Program-made: the position numbers and the translations under genes
From: Glandiceps talaboti
Lineage: Eukaryota > Hemichordata > Enteropneusta > Spengelidae
NCBI RefSeq assembly: GCF_964340395.1
Contig: NC_135569.1
Location: 13,887,019 to 13,951,018 of the forward strand
Length of the DNA stretch: 64,000 bases
Reading direction: 5' to 3'
Notes under the pieces: generated by a model
The model's input: the letters and a program-made list of their open reading frames with translations, nothing else
The model's database searches: none
Told to the model about the DNA's origin: nothing
Part shown: in pieces, positions 45,901 through 56,275 of the stretch
How the letters are laid out: every line of letters starts with the position of its first letter
How positions within the stretch are numbered: position 1 is the first letter of the stretch

Positions 45901-47090
45901 ATTTGACACCTCCCCCCTTAATAAATTGATAAGTAAATGATATAAATGTCCACTGATAATATAAATGCCCAGGTCATCAACACTCATATGAGATCATATG
46001 ATCATATGAGATCCCTACCAAAATTGTTACAAGTATTACAGGAGAAATGAAGATACGTTGGTGATTCATTCATGAGCCCAATGCTAATGCTTTACAAACA
46101 CACACATGCACACGCACGCACGCACACACACAACTTTAACTGCAAAATTTAAGAAACTATTATAGAAATATTGATGCAACACAGAGTGGGAATGCAGACG
46201 TAGACAAGTTGCCATGCTGATTAACAGTTGGAAAAATAAACAATAGAAGCCATTAAAATCATCAACTCTGTGTGTAAGGGGGGTCTGTTTCTATTATATT
46301 TAATATAGATATGCTTTATCTGTGATGTGGTTAAGGATCGTACTATGTCTCTCTCTATCGTTGAATTGTCACTGTGTCTATCTTTAACTTTATGTAAGAA
46401 TACAACAAGGCAACTTCATTTCTCCTGGATATACTCACCGATTTCTTTCCCAAGTGAGGAATTCGTCATCGCATCCGAGCTGCCAACTACAGCACACGTG
46501 TTGTATCTCCTGTTACTGTCTAAAATAGACCGTTCTGTTGGGAAATACTCGCCCAGACCCATTTCACAAAACGGGCTATCACTGCGACCTAATATCAAAA
46601 TAGGTGAATCTCGATATAGTGTACACAACATCTCATTTCGGTCAACATCTGTTCTCCCATTCAGACGATTCTTAAATTTTGGCATTTTCATAACTGACTT
46701 ATGAAAGCTCCTGTCATAGGACTTCAAATAAGCACGTAGTCTGTGATCGGAATCCTCATTTACAATTTTGTCGACCAGATATTTTGTCCTGGAGTCATTT
46801 TTCGGTGGTGTGGATCTTTCCATTGGTCCGAAGCCGCTGTCGCATGTAATCTTTTCCAATACAACACTGTTAATAATCGAAGGTTGACCAAATGTACTGT
46901 TATCCCCATAAACTAATCTGCCAGCCCCTTGAGGTGAGATGCCTTTGTTTTGAAAAGAAACTCGCTCGACGATAACATGTTTGAAATCTATAGCTGTCTT
47001 CTGCAACGTCAATGTCGTCAAAATCCACGTCACCGTTATACATATCAGAATCAGACAGAAGATCGATTGATATCGTGGTGTCGAACTCAT
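40237..47090 (-). CDS. ST6GAL: ST6Gal-like beta-galactoside sialyltransferase, gene A
   Basis: Four in-phase coding exons on the minus strand: 47090-46439, 43213-43008, 42537-42366 and 40490-40237, giving 427 residues. It is a type II Golgi protein: short cytosolic tail, signal anchor at about residues 10-30 ([20 protein letters not shown]), a 170-residue stem, then the GT29 catalytic domain. Sialylmotif L (CAVVGSS through [11 protein letters not shown]) spans the first splice junction. Motif S ([20 protein letters not shown]) spans the last. Motif III is SYHSF and motif VS is HVGTDE with the usual His and Glu. The family transfers sialic acid from CMP-Neu5Ac to terminal galactose of N-glycans. 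A MITE starts 12 bp after the donor of exon 1 and another fills part of intron 3 next to exon 4. A close paralogue, gene B, starts 13.4 kb away in the opposite direction. Linkage specificity cannot be read from sequence. Confidence 0.95.
40511..40893. mobile_element. GGTTCCGGTTACCC MITE, copy 2
   Basis: Left TTAAGTCTAA ... GGTTCCGGTAACCC, right GTAATCGGAACTACAC ... TTAGGCAT. It begins only about 20 bp upstream of the acceptor of sialyltransferase A exon 4 (exon boundary 40490, minus strand), so the element forms the end of that intron and probably contributes to its branch/acceptor region. Confidence 0.8.
41860..42178. repeat. Interspersed repeat, copy 1 (paired inverted copy at 55895-56275)
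   Basis: Shares long blocks with the reverse complement of 55895-56275, including 'tatggggcatgaggtttcca', 'gcactggctacacaccccta', 'ggtctaaaatggggtattga' and 'caaattataactgccattaa'. It lies between (CA)n and (CATA)n tracts in intron 3 of gene A, outside the main inverted duplication. Confidence 0.85.
42190..42935. repeat. (CATA)n, (CAGA)n and (CA)n simple repeats flanking exon 3 of gene A
   Basis: (CATA)n at 42194-42282; after the exon, a mixed CCAT/CAGA/CACA tract runs from about 42690 to 42935. Arm B has the matching compound tract at 63465-63660 with different lengths. Confidence 0.95.
43378..43528. mobile_element. Half copy of the AATCTGATTAAAATCTGATG MITE
   Basis: The right end CTTTCACCACATCAGATTTT plus AATCAGATTG is intact; the left half is missing compared with the paralogous copy at 62464-62842. 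Confidence 0.65.
44166..44200 (+). repeat. tRNA-like A-box fragment, possible SINE remnant
   Basis: GTCGGTGGCCGAGCGGTTAA resembles the D-arm and A box of a Ser/Leu tRNA. No B box (GGTTCGAATCC) or acceptor stem pairing follows within 90 bp, so this is not a tRNA gene; a tRNA-derived SINE head is more likely. It is in intron 1 of gene A. Confidence 0.45.
44712..45917. mobile_element. 1.2 kb TTAA-flanked DNA transposon, non-autonomous, arm A only
   Basis: The inverted ends are GGTAGGAGGTGTCAAATTCG on the left and, reversed, GGGGGGAGGTGTCAAATTCA on the right. TTAA lies directly outside both ends (44708-44711 and 45918-45921). In arm B the same position (about 61795) reads aatttattaactagaatgg with a single TTAA and no insert. 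TTAA duplication is the hallmark of piggyBac-type insertion, though the GG ends are not the usual CCC of piggyBac. Interior frames (for example 45018-45218) show no transposase motif. Confidence 0.88.
46039..46427. mobile_element. (TG)n-carrying MITE, copy 2 (arm A)
   Basis: Ends CAGGAGAAATGAAG and CAACTTCATTTCTCCTG are inverted. It ends 12 bp from the splice donor of exon 1 of gene A (minus strand GTGAGTATATCC then the MITE). A short (CA)/(CG) run near 46099-46133 corresponds to the longer (TG)n tract of arm B. Confidence 0.8.
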
Positions 47091-47162
47091 ACTCGGCTCT
47101 TATCTTGTGCTTAACCTACCTGTACAGAGATTTCAGGATATCAAATTACAATTAAAATCGAC

Positions 47163-47530
47163 TTAAGCCTAAACAAATGTTTGGTTCCGGTTACCCGACC
47201 CCACCTAGTTTTTTACTGCCGACCCTAACTTTTTTAAGTATTCGATAAAAAAAAAAATCGCGAAAATTGTGAAGTCTCGCAAGATATAGTGGATGCGAAA
47301 ACTACCATCAACTCAAAAAGACAATATAAACCTGTTCTTCCAATCTGTAATGGTTGTACATCTGATGAAAAAAATCTCAATAACACAGAGACAATACTGA
47401 AAACAACGGGAAATTATGAAATAGACTCCCACTCCTAAAAAATATTTAAACAATAAATAAAAAATCTATCTACCCCACAGTCTAAAATTGAGGGTAATCG
47501 GAACCACACCCATTTTTTTGTTAGGCGTTA
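47163..47530. mobile_element. GGTTCCGGTTACCC MITE, copy 3 (arm A)
   Basis: Left TTAAGCCTAAACAAATGTTT then GGTTCCGGTTACCC; right GGGTAATCGGAACCACAC then TTTGTTAGGCGTTA. Inverted ends are about 35 bp with small gaps. It lies about 70 bp upstream of the ATG of gene A, in its promoter or leader, and the orthologous insert is at the same place before gene B. Confidence 0.88.
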
Positions 47531-48381
47531 TGAACAACATATTATTACCACAGTTGTTTTAGCAGACAGATAACAGCAGTTTTACTTTGGTACCATCAAT
47601 GTACATGTATGTATGTAACAATTTATATGAAATGTGAAAATTGCATTCTTAAGATATTACCTAATTGACAAAAATCATTAAGGAAGTCAATTTTTCAATT
47701 ATATATGTATACGCCTCTGTTGTGCGGATAGTCACTCGGCAATCAAGATAGTGTAAGCACTAAGTTCTCAAAATGTACATTGCAAAAACTTTGAAGTCAG
47801 CAACGCCATCCTACTGTGAGTACAATTAATGTACGTCCTTGCATTAGCTTATATCTACATGTAGCAACAGTAGGTTTATTCTATTCATATAATTTCAAAA
47901 TTGTATTGTCTGCATATGAAACTCCAGACAATTATCTTCAGACTCGTTAACAAAATAGACGAAACTACCCTCCATATAATTGATATACATGAACAACAAA
48001 GACAGCATAATAGTAGAATGGTGACCTAAACAAACATTAAAATTATTGCATTCAGAATAGATACTGCTGATGGCAGGAATGATTTCTATTAACCACATTA
48101 TTCTCTGCAAATGGAACCCTATAACGTCGTCGAGAGTGAAGCTGGTGTGGAAGTGAGTGTGTGTGGTGGATGTGTTTGGTCGTTTACTGTGTGTTATGCC
48201 TTTCTGTTTACTGCAAACTGATGTAAGTGACAACAAATATATTGCTAGATTGCTTGCTACCTTAAATAGCAAGCCGAAACCTCGATTTCCACTGTGTCAT
48301 AAAAATGTCATCACTATGTTTGGATGCCAAACACGTGTAGTAACGAGCTATTTGATTGGCTGTTATATAGCTAGGCGATAC

Positions 48382-48438
48382 GGCCGGTATACCGGCCTTT
48401 AGGATATAAAGTCAAACTCCAATAGGCCGGTATACCGG
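48382..48438. promoter_or_regulatory. Paired palindromes built on CCGGTATACCGG
   Basis: GGCCGGTATACCGGCC (48382-48397) is a perfect 16 bp palindrome, and CCGGTATACCGG recurs at 48427-48438, 43 bp away. The surrounding 150 bp is specific to arm A. The function is unknown. Two identical dyads suggest a dimeric protein site or ends of a small insert. Confidence 0.4.
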
Positions 48439-49536
48439 ACTTCGGGAATCAAGGGGTTAAAATATTATCGTTTTGATCAGCATGTAGCCATCCACCATTA
48501 CTTGTAAATCATATCAATTCTCAAACACAACGTTGAAAGGAGTACCAGACCCAGCTGCATCTGTTTTGTACTGTTTTCCCTTTCTGCTAAAATTGATAAC
48601 AGTAGACCTTAAAGACCGATAGTGTGTCACTCAACAATCCTATACGAACACAAAGAACAGCTAGAGTAAATTAACCGTTCACTTACCTCGAGAGAAGCGT
48701 GAGAATGATGTAATACCACAAATGTGTAACTGCAATATTAGCGTCATATTGTTAAACCAATAACTTATTACACAGATTGTGCAACTCTTTGTATTACATA
48801 TCAAAAGATAATCCACACTACAACAGAGATATTTAGTGTCACAGTAACATGCTAAATGGTGTGTTAATGTATAAATATATGCATGTACTCAGTTTATTTA
48901 CCCCAAATAAATATAAAGTGACGTGGGTAAATAGGGTAAATAGCTTACAGCTAGTTTGGGTCTGTCCCCTCACATATTTATATACAGAAATTCACAGCAA
49001 GGTACTCAATATGACTCAAAATGTATAATGTGTTTTGTACACACGATTAAAATTACAAATATACAAGGGGGGGGGGGGGGTACTCGGGTTGGGTAATGGG
49101 TACATGTGTACCCTGGTGGACAAAAATTCAAAAAGTAGGGGTCAAAAGTTTACATTTCAACCAACTACAACGTTGACGACGCTGTTCCAATCGCCTGAGT
49201 GGTCATTTCTTTTGAACACTTTTGATACACCTTTCACGTGATACGTGCATGCTTCAGTCATCGCTAGTTCATTGGCTGCCCAGGGGCGCCTACTTCCGAT
49301 GAAGATGACTGAAAACAACCTGTGGAAACAACCTTGTTCAAAATATGGGGTCAAAAGTCGTACGTGCATTCAAAGAGGTGGATCAAACCTCTACATAATG
49401 CTTGAAAAATCAAGATTCAAAAGTCTACATGAGTCAAAAAAGGGGGTGTCAAAACCGCGGTACATACATGTACGTATATACCCTTTCTATGGGAGTAGAC
49501 CACTCCCACCCCAACCCCGCCCAGGTATACAGGTGA

Positions 49537-49791
49537 TCAGTTATAATTTGCCAGTAGGTGATGCTTGAAGATTTGTTTGACACGATATAAATAATTAATA
49601 CATTTTATGTTGATAGGGATGTCATTCCAAAGTTTTGCGCCAGAAAAGAAATAGAAAATTAACCTGGACATGACATAGACATAGAATTTGATATAACCAG
49701 ATTCGGTATCATAGTCGTGACTAGTAACTCCAATATAATCATACAAAGAATTAGGAAAAGGTCTGCCAATAATATGGCATTGATATGGCAT
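49537..49791 (-). pseudogene. LINE reverse-transcriptase C-terminal remnant
   Basis: The minus-strand frame carries SGAKLWNDIPINIKCINYLY followed by RVKQIFKHHLL. This matches the common end of LINE polyproteins (G.K.WN.LP..I....S...FK..L...L). There is no complete RT domain. Arm B keeps only the last 40 bp of this insert near 58045-58085. Confidence 0.7.
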
Positions 49792-49887
49792 ACAGAAAAT
49801 GAATTATTGAAAGTATGAATGAATTATTCGCTGAACAGGGTTGGCTCTAACGAGTTATTATCAAAAGTAAATAAAGTATCTACATTG

Positions 49888-50043
49888 TATGTATGTATGT
49901 ATGTATGTATGTATGTATGTATGTATGTATGTATGTATGTAGGTAGGTAGGTAGGTAGGTAGGTAGGAAGGTAGATAGGTATGTATGTATTTATGTATGT
50001 ATGTATGTATGTATGTATGTATGTATGTATGTATGTATGTATG
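49888..50043 (+). repeat. (TATG)n with (TAGG)n block, 5' of retrotransposon copy 1
   Basis: TATG tetramers with an internal TAGG block (49941-49976), ending directly at the retrotransposon coding remnant. The matching tract in arm B is at 57627-57961. Confidence 0.97.
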
Positions 50044-51830
50044 TCTGTTATGTTGACGATGTCAGTGCGTCGGGTACAGACAGTGGGAGTATCTCTGAGG
50101 CAGTGAGGAAAACCGCCGAGTTTATGGAAACAACTGGAATGGAGGTGAAACATCGAAAGTGTGCCGTTCTGCATGGTAAAAGGACAGGTAACAACTGGAG
50201 TACGAACGATAACACTGGTGATATCCAGCTCAACATCCAGGGCGCCTCACTACCTATGTATCGGAGAGATCAGTCATACACGTACCTTGGCTACGATATT
50301 AATATTACTAATACCGCATCCTTGTACCAAGTAAGAGAAGTGATCAAAGATTTCAAAGTAACCCTCGAAAAGATAGACGCCTCACCATTACCAACCACAG
50401 CCAAACTACAGGCAATTAACATCAGGTGCTGTTCAAAACTCAACTTCTATTTTGCCAATTTAACTTTCAGTTTACGGAATTTGAAAGAACTTGAAGATGA
50501 AATCGTGTCATGTGTGAGAAGCTGGCTGAGTCTAAATAATTCATCCACTCGTTCATACATTTTTTGCCCACGGTCTGAAGGAGGTTTGGGGATTTTGAAT
50601 CCAACGACAATTTATTCCAGCAAGCATATATCTTTCAAATTATCCGTTTTAAATAGTGACGATATGCAGGTTCAAAATACTGCACGTTCATCTTTAAATC
50701 TTCACATGCAAAAGAGAAAAGTAACAAGGGCATCTACATCAACCACTGAAGATAATTCCTTCGCTGGGTATGAAATATCTTACGGAAATCTGAAGAAACA
50801 CTCCAAAGTTAACTGGCCAAAATCTGACTGGGTACACCTGAATGATCTATGTGTACGTGAAGGAATGCAATTAAGAAAAGGATTTGATGATAATGATTAC
50901 ACCCTAACAATGAAAGTCGACAACGAAGTTACAGTTTCAACTACAAATTCAAATACTGCGTACTCACTGTGTAAACAAAGTCACCTTGCAAACTTCGCTA
51001 CGGACTGGAAAGGAAAACAATCACAGGGCCGAATAGTCCGCGAAGCCACCGAGGTTGATCACAAACTTTCAAATTACTTTCTCTCAAACTTAAAGTTAAA
51101 AGATAGCATCACTAGTTTTATCATTAGAGGCAGACTACAACTTTTACAGTGCAACAGTCTCCTGTCATTATACTACCCCACTCAGTACAATAAACAATGC
51201 ACTTTGTGTAATCACCCAACTGACACTGTATCACATGTACTGAATGGATGTACAAAATACCAAAGACTGTATCAAGACAGGCACAGTAGAATCGTTAATT
51301 TGATATTTCAGCAAATTCCTGTCAAAGATGTCTCTCATCTCGTCATAGAAGACACTATTTTAACTCCACACATGTTTGGAGCAGATTTAGAATCATTCAC
51401 AACTACAGCAATAAGATCTGACATAACCATTATTGATACAACTAGCCATGAAGTTTTCCTAGTTGAAGTTTCAGTTCCATTTGATGGTCACATCGACAGG
51501 TGTTATACAGAGAAATTTGATAAATATATACCACTCTCTCTTGAAATTAATAACCTAGGGTTCTTTTGTAGAATCGTTGTCATAGTGATCGGCAGTTTAG
51601 GATCAGTTCACAAGCGTGTAATACCTGGTTTTAAGTTGATTGGCATCCCGCATCAAACCAAGAAGTGGTTAGCACGATACCTGAGTGTTAGTGCTGCTAT
51701 AGGCTCTTTCAGAACATGGCAAAGAAGATGTAAGGACATGAATGTGTAAATCTTCTGTCCAGTCGATTTTTGGGGGATAAACATTGTGATTTGTATAATG
51801 TTTATCATGAATCCTGAATAAATAACTGTT
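50044..51830 (+). mobile_element. 5'-truncated non-LTR retrotransposon with restriction-like endonuclease, copy 1
   Basis: An open frame from the repeat to 51749 starts within the reverse transcriptase at its YVDD catalytic box (50054). It continues through the thumb (SYTYLGYDINI) to a CCHC zinc motif C-x2-C-x8-H-x4-C (CTLCNHPTD ... GC, about 51198-51251) and a restriction-like endonuclease with RSDITIIDTTSHEVFLVEVS and a downstream EKFDKY. This C-terminal order is that of R2/R4-type site-specific elements. The fingers and palm upstream of YVDD are missing. The frame has no stop for about 565 codons, so loss is recent. The 3' end (AATAAATAACTGTTGA) runs straight into (TATG)n, as the 5' side does. 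Confidence 0.85.
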
Positions 51831-51831
51831 G

Positions 51832-51835
<4 letters not shown>

Positions 51836-51862
<27 letters not shown>

Positions 51863-52055
51863 TGTATGTATGTATGTATGTATGTATGTATGTATGTATG
51901 TATGTATGTAGGTGTGTGTGTATGTATGTATGTATGTATGTATGTATGTATGTATGTATGTATGTATGTATGTATGTATGTATGTATGTGTGTGTATGTA
52001 TGTATGTATGTATGTATGTATGTATGTATGTATGTATGTATGTATGTATGTATGT
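51836..52055 (+). repeat. (TATG)n microsatellite, 3' of retrotransposon copy 1
   Basis: About 220 bp of TATG tetramers with TGTG interruptions, directly attached to the retrotransposon 3' end. Confidence 0.97.
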
Positions 52056-52739
52056 TCATGTTTGTCTGTTTCTTTGCATTTTTGTATTTGTTACTCTGAT
52101 ATGTGCTATAGCCATATGTGTGTCTTTGAGCGAATTAGCTAGTTGGAAAAGTAGGTGAATTGTCGGCACCTTGAAAGCCAGTTTTATTTAAGACAGACTA
52201 GAATGGCTGTATGAAGTAAAACCACAACATGTAGCTGGTTTAGTAATAGCCTCCTTTGAAGAATTCACAATTTATATCAACAATCTAATCACTTATAATT
52301 ATCTTTCATAAAGTTATGTATTTTCATCATTATCACTAAAATGATAAACAATAAACTAGATTATTGACATTACAGATATCACATAAAGATATACAACAAT
52401 TAGGGTGTCTTTCATCGACTAGTATACGTTTATTAACATTAAAATTTTTGACAGCTTGCCATTTTAAGCCTAGACAATTGACACTAGTGGCACAGCTGCA
52501 CCCAATCTGAATGGGTATTGTCTAAATGTCAGACAGGTCAAACTGAAATAAATCATTTCCCGTCATTTCACTGCTTTTAATACCATGTTTAGTTTTCCAT
52601 GTCGTGATCAATTGACATTTCTAACTCCTGATTTATGGTATTTATAATAACACATTTTTTAAGATCACTGCTGCATGCATACTTTCATATGCACGCAGAA
52701 CATGAGTTTAAATCCTATAACGTAATGCTATGTAGTCAC

Positions 52740-52871
52740 ACACATGCACACACGCACGCACACACGCACGCTCACACATACATACACACACACGTACGTA
52801 CGTACATACGTACGTACGTACATACATACATACATACATACATACATACATACATACATACAGACATACAT

Positions 52872-52939
<68 letters not shown>

Positions 52940-52940
52940 T
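52740..52940 (+). repeat. (CA)(CG)n, (CGTA)n, (CATA)n, (CAGA)n compound microsatellite
   Basis: Four related tetramer blocks in succession, with the same C-A-x-A architecture as the tract after TMEM26-like exon 1. Confidence 0.97.
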
Positions 52941-54004
52941 AGTAAGATTATAAAATTGTGAGAAAATTTAACTTCCTAAAGTGCGTTTTATCCGGCGTCA
53001 ATAGCTATTAACACCGAAAGATCATGAGGTTGAGGAAATGTTAAGTCCCTAAAGTGCGTGCTTTCGACATGAACGACTCGGACGCAATTGAATGTTTTTA
53101 AAAGGTGGCTCTCCGGACGATGAATTCAAGAGTGCAAATAATGGATAATACCAGGAAGAGAGAAGTAGGACGTACCTTGTGTAACTAAAATTTGGAAAGG
53201 GAATAAAAGCAGGTGATACGTCACAATTATTTTCCAGATCGATTATTCTACAGAAACCAAGCTGTATAGTCAGACTAAGATAAACTCTAATTAAAAGTAC
53301 TGTATTGTTGAAATGTGTTGATATCCACTGTCTATGATATACGCTAGCAACGGACGTTGATAACGGTAGTTACACTCTCAGTAGGGTGGTGTCTCTTTTA
53401 GCAATACTCCTCTAACGGTTGGACATTCAAAAACTCATTCAGTGTTTACACTATCTTGATTACCGAGTGTGATTATATTAACATAACTAAAGCTTCGCTA
53501 TAACAAACATATAAATCTACCCAACACAACTGCAATATTTCAGTGTGCGTCTGTGTTAAGTTTGTCTATAGTTTGATTTCTGTAGTTACACATGACGAGA
53601 CATCATACGATCTAGATGCCATGGGTGTAGGTATTATTGGAATATTCCTCATTGAATGTTGCTTTATGCTAAATTCGTTAAGGCTTTAGCTGCTACTGCA
53701 ACTTTTTTTGAAATGTTGTTGTTAGGTACAATAACTTACTTGTATTATCATATACCCTGAACAGTAGAGCATTGCATCACCTGTGGGTAAACATGTTTTG
53801 TTAAAGACGATCACGATTTCAACCTGTTTTTGTACTGCTTATGGATAATTATCGACCACTGCTTAACAAGTACAATGTTTAATTATTGGTATTTTAACAA
53901 TTGTTAGTAAATATAATGTGGTTGTCTGATCAAAAGTGATACTCTAGTTACATCTAGTACTGTTTTAACATGATGACAGATTCAAAACCGGGCTTTACGT
54001 TTTG

Positions 54005-54215
54005 ACACAGAGATAGACATATTTCGACTCTAGACTAACATTAACAGAGACACAATAAACACAGCAGGATCCTTTGCCCAATCACATTGAACAGTGATAA
54101 GCATTGCTATTCTTTCACAGTGTAGTAAAACAGGCTTCTAATGAAAACATTACACACGGACTTGATGATTTGAATGGCTGCAATTGTTTATTTTCTAACT
54201 GATAATTAACATTTA
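54005..54215. mobile_element. Decayed copy of the (TG)n-carrying MITE
   Basis: Shares with 18270-18430 the blocks 'acacagcaggatcctttgcc' plus 'caatcacattgaa', 'cagtgataa', 'acagtgtagtaaaacaggct' and, with 61330-61370, 'gatgatttgaatggct' and 'tgtttattttctaactg'. Both inverted ends are lost. Confidence 0.6.
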
Positions 54216-55894
54216 AACTTGACATTCAAACATTTATTTTTTTTCTCTATCAGTAAAAAATGTAATGTTTAAAAACATCCTTTTCAATTTAAATGTTAGT
54301 TTTACATTGTTTATATGTTGTTAAAGTTAGGCTGTTAATAAGCCATGCATATAGACGAGGTAAGCGAACAACACCGTAGACATAAGTATGCTAAGTATTA
54401 AAATAAAAGTTGTTAGTACCTATTCTGTTCTTAAAATAGAAAGAAAATCGGAGAGACGGCGTAGAGGGAATAATACTTATGTGTGTCAGTTAGCCAAATC
54501 TGTTACAGTCAGCCTAAGCCAGACACATTTGTTATAGCTTTTTGCAATCCATTGAGTTACAAACACACACACTTGGTAAATGTTGTTTCACATTGACTTT
54601 TCCAGTAGAGAGCCATTTTTATAAATCACCCCCCCTCCCCACTAATAAAACAACCCTCATCCATGTGGTCACTTTAATCTTTATTTACTATATGTTTAAC
54701 TCAACAGAAGATTCTTCTAGGACAAGCACTGCTTCGATGGCGTTTGACAAGGTTCGAATACTGTTCTTCTTGACCAATCTGAGTCTTCTTCCGTCGCTGG
54801 GTGAAGGTTTCATACTTAATGCTTCACAAGGCATGCTCATTTTTCTCACGCTCGCTCGTCAATATATGTCTGCGTGATTTCGAAGACGGTCAAGAAGGCA
54901 AAGGAATCAAAGAAGGCGAAACGTATCGTACCGGATGGCATTATTTCAGACCCTTCCATGACGGCAGGGGAAACACAAGATTCAGCTCAGAGCAGGGGAA
55001 ACTGAAATGTGTCTAAAATACACGATTTGATGGAATTGCGTGTTGAGTTTGATGGGTTTGTCAACTAGTATTTTAACTGGTCTTATACATAATCTGCGGA
55101 ATAAAGATGTTCTAGCCGTTGGTGGCGCTATACAGATCATTCCCGGAGACCGGACCTTACTGTGAATTTGGTCAGTTCTTAAGCATGGAATAGGTACACG
55201 TTTTTATCGCCCCTACGTTTAGGGATTTCCTAAACGTAAAATTTGGACACATGTTAAAGATTTTTCCTTCACCCTCCTATGCCCTTCCCCCCCCCCCACA
55301 AGATTACCACGAGTTACCATTTACAATAGTTAAAACAAAAATCAATTGTCGAATATCTGACACGGTTTCAACATTACTACAGCTTCGTGAGGCTAGCTAC
55401 CATTGTGTTTAGCAAATCGTCATGAACTCGTACAACAGAGTGACAACGTATACATGTCCGTTTTTTCAGGCCTGTTAAAATTAACACGTACTTAAAGGTC
55501 CTCATCTGACTCTAAAACTTAGAGGGGGGAGCTCTTATGTTATCTCTAGACTCAATTTGAGTTTGATTTTTGTAGGAGTATATAGTATGTTTCCTGTATA
55601 AATGTCTGGTAGGAACGGTCTATCATCACTCAACAGTGTATCAAGCTTATAATTACGCCCGCGAGAGGGCGCCATAATTCATGATGGCCGTATTACAATT
55701 CTCGTACATGGACATCGTAAGGCTTTTGTTTGTCTTGGCAGTGGCAATTACACAGAGTCTCAACCCCGAGGGGGGGACTTCTCCCCTTATATGAGTATAC
55801 TTATATGTGCCGTCCTTTGGGGTGCATTTTCTAGCCCTTTTGGTCTAAATTGGGGTCTGTTTTTTTACGAGTTGAAGAGTCTAAACTGGGGTCC

Positions 55895-56275
55895 ATTTTC
55901 CATTATTTTTTTATTTTGCTTGGTCTAAAATCTGGTCCATTGTCCTTTATCAAATCAAATTATAACTGCCATTAATTGCTCCAAAATTTTGCCTCCTAAG
56001 AAAAAAGTTGTTAGGTCTAAACTTTCATCTTTTAGAAACCTGTAATGGTCTAAAATGGGGTATTGATGTTTTGTCAAAGTGGGTCTAACGTATGGGGCAT
56101 GAGGTTTCCAGCACTGGCTACACACCCCTACCAGAGTTGGCCACTGGTACCGCCCCCGGGAATTTCAACTGTCTGCATCTTCTTGGCACAACATCGCGTT
56201 CTTTTGAAAGACAAATCAATGTTATATTAATGTCAAATACTGGCATAAATGTTGGTACATATGTGTGTGTTGTTG
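55895..56275. repeat. Interspersed repeat, copy 2
   Basis: Reverse-complement match of 41860-42178, ending 'atgtcaaatactggcataaa' then 'tgttggtacatatgtgtg'. Copy 1 continues past that point into a (CA)n, while this copy has only GTGTGTG, suggesting a (TG)-tailed 3' end. Confidence 0.85.

Larger units (their letters stand above)
42310..50860 (+). repeat. Inverted duplication, arm A
   Basis: Read in reverse complement, this arm matches 56817-64000. Matched landmarks: exon 3 (42366-42537 with 63798-63969), exon 2 (43008-43213 with 63185-63390), the (TG)n MITE (46039-46427 with 61167-61693), exon 1 (46439-47090 with 60504-61155), the GGTTCCGG MITE (47163-47530 with 60063-60431), 48480-49020 with 58330-58960, and the (TATG)n plus truncated retrotransposon (49860-50860 with 56817-57985). 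The left limit is set by the window end in arm B; the homology probably continues toward exon 4. Confidence 0.93.
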
